A stretch of DNA of 38,961 nt from an uncultured Prevotellaceae bacterium (GTDB lineage: Bacteria > Bacteroidota > Bacteroidia > Bacteroidales > Bacteroidaceae). The DNA is taken from contig CACWSX010000025.1 of assembly GCA_902763615.1 (NCBI GenBank), positions 1 through 38,961 on the forward strand, in the 5' to 3' direction. The notes under the pieces are model-generated. The model was not told where the DNA came from and ran no database searches. It worked only from the letters and a program-made list of their open reading frames with translations. The translations under genes and the position numbers were made by a program. Positions within the stretch are counted from its first letter, which is position 1, and the number at the start of each line of letters is the position of its first letter. Below, in pieces: positions 1 to 6,580 of this stretch.

Positions 1-442
1 CGACACTGTGCCCCCACAGGCGCCTCGTTTCGTTCACGACTACTATGACTACTATAAGACCGCTCGTGGCTATCACAAGCGCTCGGGCAACTCGAACGAT
101 GGCTGGCGTGTCATCGGCACTCAGGCCTATGCCAACAGCCGTTTCCTCTACTACATCAACGAAATCCGCTCTGCCGTTCTCGTGATGCATGGGGCCGACG
201 CTCACTCACGCTATTTTGGCGAGGCTGCCTATCACTATATGGTAGAGGGCAAGGCCGAGGGCTATAAGTTCGTTGGCGAGCCCAATCCCAACCCCGAGAA
301 CAAGCAACTGCTCATTATCCCCGACGCCTCTCATTGCGACCTCTACGATGGTGGCTACGAGGAAAAAGCCGGTCAGGGTCAGCCCAAGAACATGATTCCC
401 TGGGAAAAGCTGGCAGACTTCTTTAAGGAGAATCTGAAATAG
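1..442 (+). CDS. alpha/beta hydrolase, C-terminal part (truncated by window edge)
   Basis: The reading frame is open from base 2 and ends at TAG 440-442; the true start lies before the window. The visible 146 residues hold the last two members of a serine-hydrolase triad: an Asp in VMHGADAHSRYF (about residue 60) and a His in IPDASHCDLYDG (about residue 107). The strand-turn patterns around them are those of the dienelactone hydrolase/acetyl-xylan-esterase-like group of alpha/beta hydrolases. The nucleophile serine would be upstream of the window, so substrate cannot be judged. It precedes btuF by about 115 bases with an intervening promoter and is probably not part of the cobalamin operon. 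Confidence 0.8.
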   Translation, partial: DTVPPQAPRFVHDYYDYYKTARGYHKRSGNSNDGWRVIGTQAYANSRFLYYINEIRSAVLVMHGADAHSRYFGEAAYHYMVEGKAEGYKFVGEPNPNPENKQLLIIPDASHCDLYDGGYEEKAGQGQPKNMIPWEKLADFFKENLK

Positions 443-519
443 TCGTCTGCTCCGGTATTGCATCACTTGCAAAGATGCACTTTTTCTTCGACACAATAAA
501 AATATTCCGAAAAAATGTG

Positions 520-527
520 TACCTTTG
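520..527 (+). promoter_or_regulatory. Bacteroidetes -7 promoter element for btuF-btuC
   Basis: TACCTTTG followed by CA matches the TAnnTTTG -7 consensus. It lies 29 bases before the chosen btuF ATG at 557. No clear TTTG is visible at -33. No cobalamin riboswitch motif is present between 443 and 556. Confidence 0.6.
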
Positions 528-556
528 CACGCGACGATATCAAAATTGAGACGAAC

Positions 557-1666
557 ATGAGAAGAATATTGGCTTCTTGCATGATAACCTTATGTCTATG
601 CCTGGGGTATTCGTGCAGTAATAAGGTCAAGACAACTGGTGCAGGCGAGGCAGATACGGATTCTGTGATGAGTCCTCAATATGCGACGGGCTATCAGGTC
701 AGAGACAGCGATGGCGTGCGACTGGTGGATGTGGGAAAGGATTATCACTTTGCGCTGGTCAGCAGCGATGAGGCGACAGTCCCCGATGGCTACACGAAGA
801 TTCATGTGCCGATTAAGAATACCATCTGTATGACGGCCCTTCAGCTGTCGAACTTCACCATTCTTGATGCCCACGATGTGGTGAAGGGCATCACCGGCAC
901 GAAGAATCTCTTCAACAAGGATATCCTCGAACGTGTGAAAGACGGTCGTATCGTCAAGATCGGTATGGAGGGCAACTTCGATACAGAACTGGTGTTGGCG
1001 GCTAATCCCGACGTGATCTTCATCTCGCCCTCAAAGCGCGGCGGCTACGACGCCATCAAGGAAACGGGCATCACGCTGGTGCCGCATCTTGGCTATCAGG
1101 AGCTCCACCCGCTGGGACAGGCCGAATGGATCAAGTTCGTGGGCATGTTTATCGGAAAGGAGAAGGAGGCCAACGAGGTGTTTGCCGGCATCGAGAGCCG
1201 ATACAATGAATTGAAGGAGAAGACACAGGGCGTAGACCATCGGCCTACAGTATTGAGCGGCGAGATGCACTACGGCAACTGGCACGCTGTGGGCGGCAAG
1301 AACTATCTAGCACAGATCTTCCGCGACGCCGGTGCCGACTATGTCATCAACGACGAAGAGACCAGCGGCGAGGATCTGGAGTTTGAGAAGATGTATTCGC
1401 TCGCTGCCAATGCCGACTTCTGGCGCATCCTGAACAGCTATCCGGGCGAGTTCTCCTACGAGGCTCTGAAAGCCTCCGAGCCTCGCAACGAACTCTTCAA
1501 GGCTTTTAAAGAGCGAAAGGTCATCTACTGCAACATGAAGCAAACACCCTATTACGAAATCTCGCCCGTAAAGCCCGACCTGCTGCTGAAAGACTTCGTG
1601 GCTATCTTCCATCCCGAGTTGGTGGAGCAGGATTATCAGCCCACATTCTATTATCTGCTGAAGTGA
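557..1666 (+). CDS. btuF: cobalamin/iron-type ABC transporter substrate-binding lipoprotein (BtuF-like)
   Basis: 369 residues. An in-frame ATG at 515 would overlap the promoter; the ATG at 557 gives a classic lipoprotein signal peptide with lipobox LGYSC (Cys20), so it is chosen. The mature part has the two-lobed periplasmic-binding fold of the BtuF/FhuD/TroA-like family: an N-lobe segment ending in ANPDVIFISPSKRGG and a C-lobe with SGEMHYGNWHAVGGKNYLAQIFRDAG. Known role of the family: capture of corrinoid or Fe-chelate in the periplasm and delivery to a BtuC2D2 transporter. The stop codon overlaps the btuC ATG (TGATG), indicating translational coupling. Corrinoid specificity is inferred from the surrounding cobalamin genes; a siderophore or heme substrate is possible. 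Confidence 0.82.
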   Translation: MRRILASCMITLCLCLGYSCSNKVKTTGAGEADTDSVMSPQYATGYQVRDSDGVRLVDVGKDYHFALVSSDEATVPDGYTKIHVPIKNTICMTALQLSNFTILDAHDVVKGITGTKNLFNKDILERVKDGRIVKIGMEGNFDTELVLAANPDVIFISPSKRGGYDAIKETGITLVPHLGYQELHPLGQAEWIKFVGMFIGKEKEANEVFAGIESRYNELKEKTQGVDHRPTVLSGEMHYGNWHAVGGKNYLAQIFRDAGADYVINDEETSGEDLEFEKMYSLAANADFWRILNSYPGEFSYEALKASEPRNELFKAFKERKVIYCNMKQTPYYEISPVKPDLLLKDFVAIFHPELVEQDYQPTFYYLLK

Positions 1667-2700
1667 TGAGACGCACGTTGCCGATGATATTGGTCCTGAT
1701 AGTGGCGATAGCCGTGCTGGCTATTGTCAATCTGCTCATTGGCTCTGTCGACATTCCCTTGCAGACCATCTGTCGTATTCTGCTTGGCGACACATCCGAA
1801 TCCGAGATCTGGCAGAATATCATCTGGAAATCGCGTCTGCCTCAGGCCTTGACGGCCATCGTGGCTGGTGCAGGCTTGGCAGTCAGCGGATTGCAGATGC
1901 AGACGGTATTCCGCAATCCCCTGGCAGGTCCCTCTGTGTTGGGTATATCTAACGGCTCTGCCTTAGGTGTGGCCTTCGTCGTGCTGCTCTCCGGTCGTAT
2001 CGGGGGAGTGGCGCTGAGTCGGCTTGGCTACCTGGGAGATGCTGCCATGAGCATCGCTGCCATCATCGGCGCCTTGGCCGTGATGATGCTGATCGTATGG
2101 ATTGCCCGGAAAGTAAAGGGCAACGTCACCTTGTTGATCATAGGTGTGATGATCGGTTATCTGGCCAATGCCATCATCGGCGTCTTGAAGTTCCTGTCGC
2201 CCGAAGAGGATGTGAAAGCGTTTGTGGTATGGGGATTGGGCTCTTTCTCAAGGGTATCAGGCGATGAGATGATACTCTTTGTGGTCTTGATGTGCATCCT
2301 GCTGCCCTTGGCCTGCTTATTGGTGAAGCCTATGAACCTTTTGCTCTTAGGCGACCGCTACGCTGCTAATCTGGGGTTGAATATCCGTCGCAGCCGGATG
2401 CTGGTGATTGTCAGTTCGGGTGTACTCGTGGCGATTGTTACAGCCTATTGCGGGCCTATCATGTTTATCGGTCTGGCGGTTCCGCATCTGGCACGTGCCA
2501 TTTTCCGCACCAGCGACCATCGTGTGCTCATGCCCGCCACAGCGCTCTGTGGGGCTGCGCTGGCACTCGTCTGCAACTTCATTGCCCGCATGCCAGGCTT
2601 CGAAGGCGCACTACCTGTGAATTCGGTTACGGCTCTCGTTGGTGCGCCTGTCATAGCTGCCGTCCTTTTCCGTCGCCACAAAGACGAGGTGGCAGAATAA
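1666..2700 (+). CDS. btuC: FecCD/BtuC-family ABC transporter permease
   Basis: 344 residues, very hydrophobic, with about ten membrane segments as expected for the BtuC/FecCD family. Family signatures visible: the N-terminal SRLPQALTAIVAGAGLAVSGLQMQ region, NPLAGPSVLGISNG, and near the C terminus GPIMFIGLAVPHLARAIF, which forms the coupling region contacting the ATPase. A GTG one codon upstream (1663) is in frame, but the ATG at 1666 forms a TGATG overlap with the btuF stop and is preferred. The usual third gene, the BtuD/FecE ATPase, does not follow; the next gene is convergent. The permease therefore needs an ATPase encoded elsewhere. Confidence 0.88.
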   Translation: MRRTLPMILVLIVAIAVLAIVNLLIGSVDIPLQTICRILLGDTSESEIWQNIIWKSRLPQALTAIVAGAGLAVSGLQMQTVFRNPLAGPSVLGISNGSALGVAFVVLLSGRIGGVALSRLGYLGDAAMSIAAIIGALAVMMLIVWIARKVKGNVTLLIIGVMIGYLANAIIGVLKFLSPEEDVKAFVVWGLGSFSRVSGDEMILFVVLMCILLPLACLLVKPMNLLLLGDRYAANLGLNIRRSRMLVIVSSGVLVAIVTAYCGPIMFIGLAVPHLARAIFRTSDHRVLMPATALCGAALALVCNFIARMPGFEGALPVNSVTALVGAPVIAAVLFRRHKDEVAE

Positions 2701-2711
2701 GGCCATTCTGC
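2692..2711. other. small inverted repeat at the btuC/yjjG convergence
   Basis: GCAGAAT (2692-2698) and ATTCTGC (2705-2711) form a perfect 7-bp stem with a 6-base loop over the btuC stop codon. Only 14 bases separate the two convergent stop codons. No U-tract follows on either strand, so a terminator role is weakly supported. Confidence 0.3.
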
Positions 2712-2714
2712 GGA

Positions 2715-3422
2715 TTACAAGATTCCCATGATGTCGCGCAGGTGGTCGACAACAAACGTGGGAGCCAGTGGACTTTCGCCGACATCGACGCTCCATCGGT
2801 TGAATAGCAGGGCATCGATACCGGCATTGAGGGCGCCGAGGATATCGGTCTGCAGGTTGTCGCCAATCATCAATGTCGTTTCGCGAACTGCGCCAGCCAT
2901 CTTGAAGGCATAGTCGAAATAGCGTGGCGAGGGTTTGTTCTCACCGGCATCCTCACTCAGGATAATGGTGTCGAAATAGTCGCCGAGACCGCAGGCCGAG
3001 AGTTTCTTGTATTGCACTTCGTGGAAGCCGTTGCTTGTCATGTGCATCCGATAGCCCCTACCCTTCAGATAGTCCATCAGTTCGTGGGCACCGTCGACAA
3101 CACCCGGTTTCGTGGCGCAGAAATCAAGAAAACGGTCGCTCATTTCCAGACAGAGCGCTTCGGTCACCTCCAGGCCCTGCCCTTCGCTAAGCGGGCGCCG
3201 GAATCGTTCCACAATCAGATAGTCGCGCGTGATCTCACCTTTCGAGTAGCGTCCCCAGAGGTCGATGTTGGCCCACCAATAGGCATCGTAAAACACCTGC
3301 GGGTGGGAGAAATAGCGTTCCAGATGGAACAAGTCGAACGTCTCGCCCAGCGCAATCACAGCATTGCCGTGGGTGTCGTAGAGCGTATCGTCGAAGTCAA
3401 TAAACAGGTCTTTATATTTCAT
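2715..3422 (-). CDS. HAD-superfamily hydrolase, YjjG-type nucleotidase/phosphatase
   Basis: 235 residues. HAD motif I is DFDDTLYDT near residue 8, where the first Asp is the predicted nucleophile. Motif II is HMTSNGFHEVQYKK, motif III is a Lys near SEDAGENKPSPRYFD, and motif IV is MIGDNLQTDILGALNAG. The helical cap between motifs I and II places it in the YjjG/dehalogenase-like subfamily, known to dephosphorylate small phosphate esters such as non-canonical pyrimidine nucleotides. An ATG at 3440 is also in frame, but the ATG at 3422 is preceded by GGAAAG at a good distance and is preferred. The start lies inside the end of cbiJ-cbiD (11-base overlap), so it is cotranscribed with that cobalamin gene. 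Substrate is unknown; see findings for a possible link to the missing CobC phosphatase. Confidence 0.8.
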   Translation of the reverse strand: MKYKDLFIDFDDTLYDTHGNAVIALGETFDLFHLERYFSHPQVFYDAYWWANIDLWGRYSKGEITRDYLIVERFRRPLSEGQGLEVTEALCLEMSDRFLDFCATKPGVVDGAHELMDYLKGRGYRMHMTSNGFHEVQYKKLSACGLGDYFDTIILSEDAGENKPSPRYFDYAFKMAGAVRETTLMIGDNLQTDILGALNAGIDALLFNRWSVDVGESPLAPTFVVDHLRDIMGIL

Positions 3423-5181
3423 ATATCTTTCCGTTGTCATCGATAAGCAGGATGGTCAGAGAGCCGTTAGGCAGAAGTGGATTGCAATGTTCGGCACAAT
3501 GCCGGATCACGACACAGGCAAAAGCCTCACGCTTGTCGTCGGACAGACGTTCCCAGATTTCCCGCGCCAGCGTCATATCGCTGATGTCAATGTCGCAGTC
3601 GGCTTCTATGAGCATCTGCCGGATAAAGGCTTTGTCCATCGTCGCCTTACGGCTATGCGTGTCGAGGTGGCCGGCAGCGAGTTTCACGGCCTTGCCCAGC
3701 ATCACGCCGAGCGTCACTTTCCGGATAGCGAGCGCATCGGCTATCTTCAGCGTCTCACCGATATAGTTGCCATATTCCACGAATGCCTGCCCGGGCAGGT
3801 CGGGATAGCGTGCTTTCACATATCGCTCGCTCTTGCCACCGCTGTTGATCACTACGCGGTCAGAACCGGAAGCCTGCGCAACCGTCATACACTTGCGGAT
3901 ACTGTCGACGAAAGCCTCCTCTGAGAACGGTTTGACGATGCCGGAGACGCCGATAATCGAGATGCCGCCCTCGATGCCTAGACGGGGGTTGAAGGTTCTT
4001 CGGGCAATCTCTGCGCCTTGAGGCACACTAATGGTTACTCGGAGCGGGACGCCAAAGGGCTTGAGGTTACGGCAAATCATCTCTCGCGGCGCCTTGTTGA
4101 TAGCAGCCTCCCCAGGCGGATAATCAAAGCCCGGCAACGTGAATCGCCCGACACCCTCGCCGCCGAGAATCAGGGGGACAGGTCCATGATCGCTTGTATC
4201 AAGCGAATCAAGCGACCTGTCCCCTTGATTCTCAACCTTTGCCCTTACCTCGATGCCGTCCGTCACGTCAGGATCGTCGCCAGCCGCCTTGATACAGTAG
4301 GCATAGCCATCGCCATAACCCACCGCCACATCGATCGTTTCGCCATCAGACAACACCACTGGCACTTCTTTCGGCATTTCATGCTGCAATAACCTTATCG
4401 TCGCAGCCACAGCCGCCGCCGTTGCACAAGTGCCCGATGTCAGTCCGCTGTGCAGAGGATAGAACGCCGGCAACAGCTTTTCTACCGCTCGACGCAATCC
4501 GTAGGGGCCGTTGACACAAGTCGCCTGCATCATCAACGGCGGGCGCTTGAGTGCGATGATACGCATGCCTTTGGCTCGGGCAGCAGCCACTTTCTCGCAG
4601 AAACCGCCACTAAGACCGCTTTCCTTCAGCAGAATGGCATCGGCATCCACTTCGATATCGTTGCTGTCTTCATAATAACAGAGCTGGTCGTCGGTGGCGC
4701 CTTGCTCATAGGCATACAAAAGACTGGACTCACGATTCAGAATCCGGTAGAACACCTTGACGCCGAACATCTCCAACCATTTCAGTTGGCTGATGCTCTG
4801 AACGCCCGTCGTGGCCAGCAGCGAGTGAATATCCGTGGGCACCTGCGAATAGTCGTCAATCCACGTAATGTCCTGCTCACGAGGCGGATAGATGCGCTCA
4901 TAACGAACGACGGGGATATGCAGCGATTCAGCCACCTGAGTAATCGTGTAGTGGAGTTGCGAGGCAAAGGGATGGGCTGCATCGACTATCAGCCGGATGT
5001 CATGCGACAAGCAAAACTTCTGCATCGCCGCTACATTCATCGCCCCGTCGACACGCTGGCCATGATGCATCGCGATGTACTGCTCACCCGTCTTGGTGCT
5101 GTAGTAATAGGCATTACCGGCCTCTTCCAACATCTCCACGGCTTGGCGCCCTTCAGTCGTTCCTCCAAATACCAGTATCAT
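3412..5181 (-). CDS. cbiJ-cbiD: fused precorrin-6A reductase (CbiJ/CobK) and cobalt-precorrin-5B C1-methyltransferase (CbiD)
   Basis: 589 residues. Residues 1 to about 240 are CbiJ-like: ILVFGGTTEGRQA binds NADPH, and VDAAHPFASQLH is the family signature. From about 245 the CbiD domain begins with LTSGTCATAAAVAA and ends with GKAVKLAAGHLDTHSRK; the INSGGKSERYV and FVEYGNYIGETL motifs lie between. Together they perform C1 methylation and reduction of the macrocycle in the cobalt-early (anaerobic) route. A TTG at 5199 is in frame, but it sits inside the -7 promoter element, so the ATG at 5181 is the start. Oddity: between the AKVEN and LILGGEGVGRFT parts of CbiD lies an extra peptide encoded by a palindromic repeat (4165-4237). 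The gene heads an operon with the YjjG-type phosphatase. Confidence 0.9.
   Translation of the reverse strand: MILVFGGTTEGRQAVEMLEEAGNAYYYSTKTGEQYIAMHHGQRVDGAMNVAAMQKFCLSHDIRLIVDAAHPFASQLHYTITQVAESLHIPVVRYERIYPPREQDITWIDDYSQVPTDIHSLLATTGVQSISQLKWLEMFGVKVFYRILNRESSLLYAYEQGATDDQLCYYEDSNDIEVDADAILLKESGLSGGFCEKVAAARAKGMRIIALKRPPLMMQATCVNGPYGLRRAVEKLLPAFYPLHSGLTSGTCATAAAVAATIRLLQHEMPKEVPVVLSDGETIDVAVGYGDGYAYCIKAAGDDPDVTDGIEVRAKVENQGDRSLDSLDTSDHGPVPLILGGEGVGRFTLPGFDYPPGEAAINKAPREMICRNLKPFGVPLRVTISVPQGAEIARRTFNPRLGIEGGISIIGVSGIVKPFSEEAFVDSIRKCMTVAQASGSDRVVINSGGKSERYVKARYPDLPGQAFVEYGNYIGETLKIADALAIRKVTLGVMLGKAVKLAAGHLDTHSRKATMDKAFIRQMLIEADCDIDISDMTLAREIWERLSDDKREAFACVVIRHCAEHCNPLLPNGSLTILLIDDNGKIYEI
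4165..4237 (-). repeat. palindromic repeat inserted in frame in the cbiD domain
   Basis: On the + strand the arms AGAATCAGGGGGACAGGT (4166-4183) and ACCTGTCCCCTTGATTCT (4215-4232) are inverted repeats with one mismatch in 18. A nested stem TCGCTTG/CAAGCGA (4190-4206) and a direct repeat TCAAGCGA fill the centre. Read on the gene strand the element encodes the peptide that begins NQGDRSLDSL and ends PVPLIL, within an uninterrupted frame. A shortened relative in the same frame lies in cobT (12581-12620), and the core recurs at 38790-38853. Confidence 0.8.
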
Positions 5182-5196
5182 CTCATTATTTTTGTG

Positions 5197-5204
5197 CAAA
5201 GATA
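5197..5204 (-). promoter_or_regulatory. -7 promoter element for cbiJ-cbiD-yjjG
   Basis: Reverse-strand TATCTTTG followed by CA. The ATG at 5181 begins 15 bases after the box, leaving a very short leader. It decides the start codon, because the alternative TTG start (5199) would lie within the box. Confidence 0.65.
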
Positions 5205-5257
5205 GACATTATTTCTCAAAATACAAACCAATTTCGTGCTTTTTCTGGCAAACCGCA

Positions 5258-5290
5258 TAAAGAAGGCCGGCACCTTCCGTGATGCCAGCC
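5258..5290 (-). terminator. probable intrinsic terminator
   Basis: On the reverse strand GGCTGGCA and TGCCGGCC form an 8-bp stem (one G-U pair, 10-base loop; + coordinates 5265-5272 with 5283-5290) followed by TTCTTTAT. It would end transcripts from the short locus at 5382-5674. Confidence 0.5.
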
Positions 5291-5381
5291 CACTTCTCCA
5301 GTTACGGTCGTCTCGTCGTTCTAATCCTTGTCAAGGCCGCCCTTCTGGCACTCGCAGTCTGATCTGATTTATATAACGAAA

Positions 5382-5674
5382 TTAGAGCCCTTCTGTTATA
5401 TATTCTGTCTGGTCGTGGTCTCGAAACGAGCGCATGATAGCCTCTATGAGATCGTGCAACTGGTCTTTTCCGATACCCGAAGGACCTATCAAGTGCCTTA
5501 TCTGACCGCAAAGTTCATAGTATTTGTTGTCAGAATACATCAATTCCACGTTGGCCACATGCGCAGCAAGTGCGGGAATTGTCATCGGAAGAAGCGGTTC
5601 GCGCATCTGCGGTCTTAGATACACTCCCTTACCAGAACAGGCTGCATGTTTTCGTCTTTTTCATCAAGTACCAT
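5382..5674 (-). pseudogene. short unknown gene, apparently frameshifted
   Basis: Not recognised. A strong promoter (5733-5764) and a downstream hairpin with a T-rich tail (5258-5290) bracket this stretch. From ATG 5674 one frame reads MVLDEKDENMQPVLVRECI and stops at 5615. Overlapping it, the neighbouring frame from about 5624 encodes 80 residues with normal-looking composition (YLRPQMREPLLPMTIPALAA to the end DQTEYITEGL, stop 5382). Adding one G to the GGG run near 5625 would join them into one protein of about 98 residues. Either this is a decayed gene or sequencing/assembly error, or a leader peptide overlaps a GTG-started small gene. No membrane segment or known domain is visible. Confidence 0.4.
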
Positions 5675-5732
5675 CTTGCAAAAGCCATCGATGACTTGCA
5701 ACGGTGAATTTACTATTGTTTTGTTCTGCTTG

Positions 5733-5764
5733 CAAAGGTAAAGTTTATTTTTGAAAAAAACAAA
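5733..5764 (-). promoter_or_regulatory. full-consensus Bacteroidetes promoter
   Basis: Reverse strand TTTG (5761-5764), a 20-base spacer, then TACCTTTG (5733-5740). Spacing and both boxes match the Bacteroidetes primary sigma consensus. It reads toward the short locus at 5382-5674. Confidence 0.7.
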
Positions 5765-5828
5765 TTATCCATAAAAAGTTTACGGAATTGTTCCGTTTTT
5801 TTGCGCACTTTATGTCCGGAAATGGCAT

Positions 5829-5866
5829 CAAAAACTGATTAAGGCTGACAATTGCCAGCCTTAATC
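5829..5866 (-). terminator. intrinsic terminator after the cytidylate-kinase-like gene
   Basis: Reverse strand: a perfect 11-bp stem, GATTAAGGCTG with CAGCCTTAATC (+ 5837-5847 and 5856-5866), 8-base loop, followed by AGTTTTTG. It directly abuts the stop codon at 5867. Confidence 0.8.
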
Positions 5867-6502
5867 TCACTTACTTGTGCGGTTGATATAGTCCATGATC
5901 ACCTCTACAGCATCGTTCTCACTCAAGTCATCCATCGAAATAACGAGCTGGTAGTTGCGTGTATCGTAACGCGAGGTATTCTCATATTTCTTAATATACG
6001 CCTCACGCGAAGCATCCATTTTCGCAATGATGTCGCGGGCCTCTTGCTCACTAACGTCCTGACGGCGCATGATACGCTTAATGCGGTACTCCATCGAAGC
6101 CTGGATGAAGATATTCAGGTGGTTGGGCCAATCGCGGAATATCATGAAACCCGTGCGACCTGCAAATACGCACGACGACTGCGAGGCCAGTTCTGTCAGG
6201 ATGCGTTTCTCAGTCTCGAACATGGTGGCACTATCGAGCTTCACCTCGGCCTCCATAGGCTGACTGGTACTATTGACCAGCGTCTGATAATAATTGCTGA
6301 TCTCATTCCACCACGATTTCTTCTGCGCTTTGATTTCCTCAATGCGATCCGGTGAGAGACCGAACTTCTGAGTCAGTCCGTCGATAACGGCCTTGTCGCA
6401 GTACTTCACACATAATTTCTCAGCCAACTTGCGGCCTACAGTACGTCCACCCGTTCCGACTTCGCGGTTGATAGTGATGACAAATTTCTCGTTCTTATTC
6501 AT
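5867..6502 (-). CDS. cytidylate kinase-like family protein
   Basis: 211 residues. The N terminus FVITINREVGTGGRTVGRKLAEKL carries the modified P-loop typical of the cytidylate-kinase-like family (Pfam Cytidylate_kin2), and AGRTGFMIFRDWPNHLNIFI followed by an Arg-rich lid-like segment RIKRIMRRQDVSEQEAR matches the family. The Cmk nucleotide kinases use CMP/dCMP; for this branch the substrate is not established. The gene stands alone between its own full-consensus promoter and a strong terminator, so its position in the cobalamin region is probably incidental. Confidence 0.85.
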   Translation of the reverse strand: MNKNEKFVITINREVGTGGRTVGRKLAEKLCVKYCDKAVIDGLTQKFGLSPDRIEEIKAQKKSWWNEISNYYQTLVNSTSQPMEAEVKLDSATMFETEKRILTELASQSSCVFAGRTGFMIFRDWPNHLNIFIQASMEYRIKRIMRRQDVSEQEARDIIAKMDASREAYIKKYENTSRYDTRNYQLVISMDDLSENDAVEVIMDYINRTSK

Positions 6503-6527
6503 AACTGTGTTGTTTGTTAATACGCCA

Positions 6528-6559
6528 CAAAGATAAGGATAATATTGGATAATTCCAAA
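6528..6559 (-). promoter_or_regulatory. full-consensus promoter of the cytidylate-kinase-like gene
   Basis: Reverse strand TTTG (6556-6559), 20-base spacer, TATCTTTG (6528-6535). The leader to the ATG at 6502 is about 20 bases. Confidence 0.75.
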
Positions 6560-6580
6560 TTATTCGTTCTTTTTTTTCTA

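Noticed and set aside
443-556. possible cobalamin riboswitch before btuF
   Set aside because: The region is too short and has none of the conserved blocks (GCCACTG, B12 box).
5182-5199. TTG start extending CbiJ-CbiD by six residues
   Set aside because: The TTG is part of the -7 promoter element TATCTTTG, so it would not be transcribed.
4450-5205. 251-codon forward open frame opposite cbiJ
   Set aside because: Shadow of the cbiJ-cbiD reading frame; no start signals or recognisable motif.
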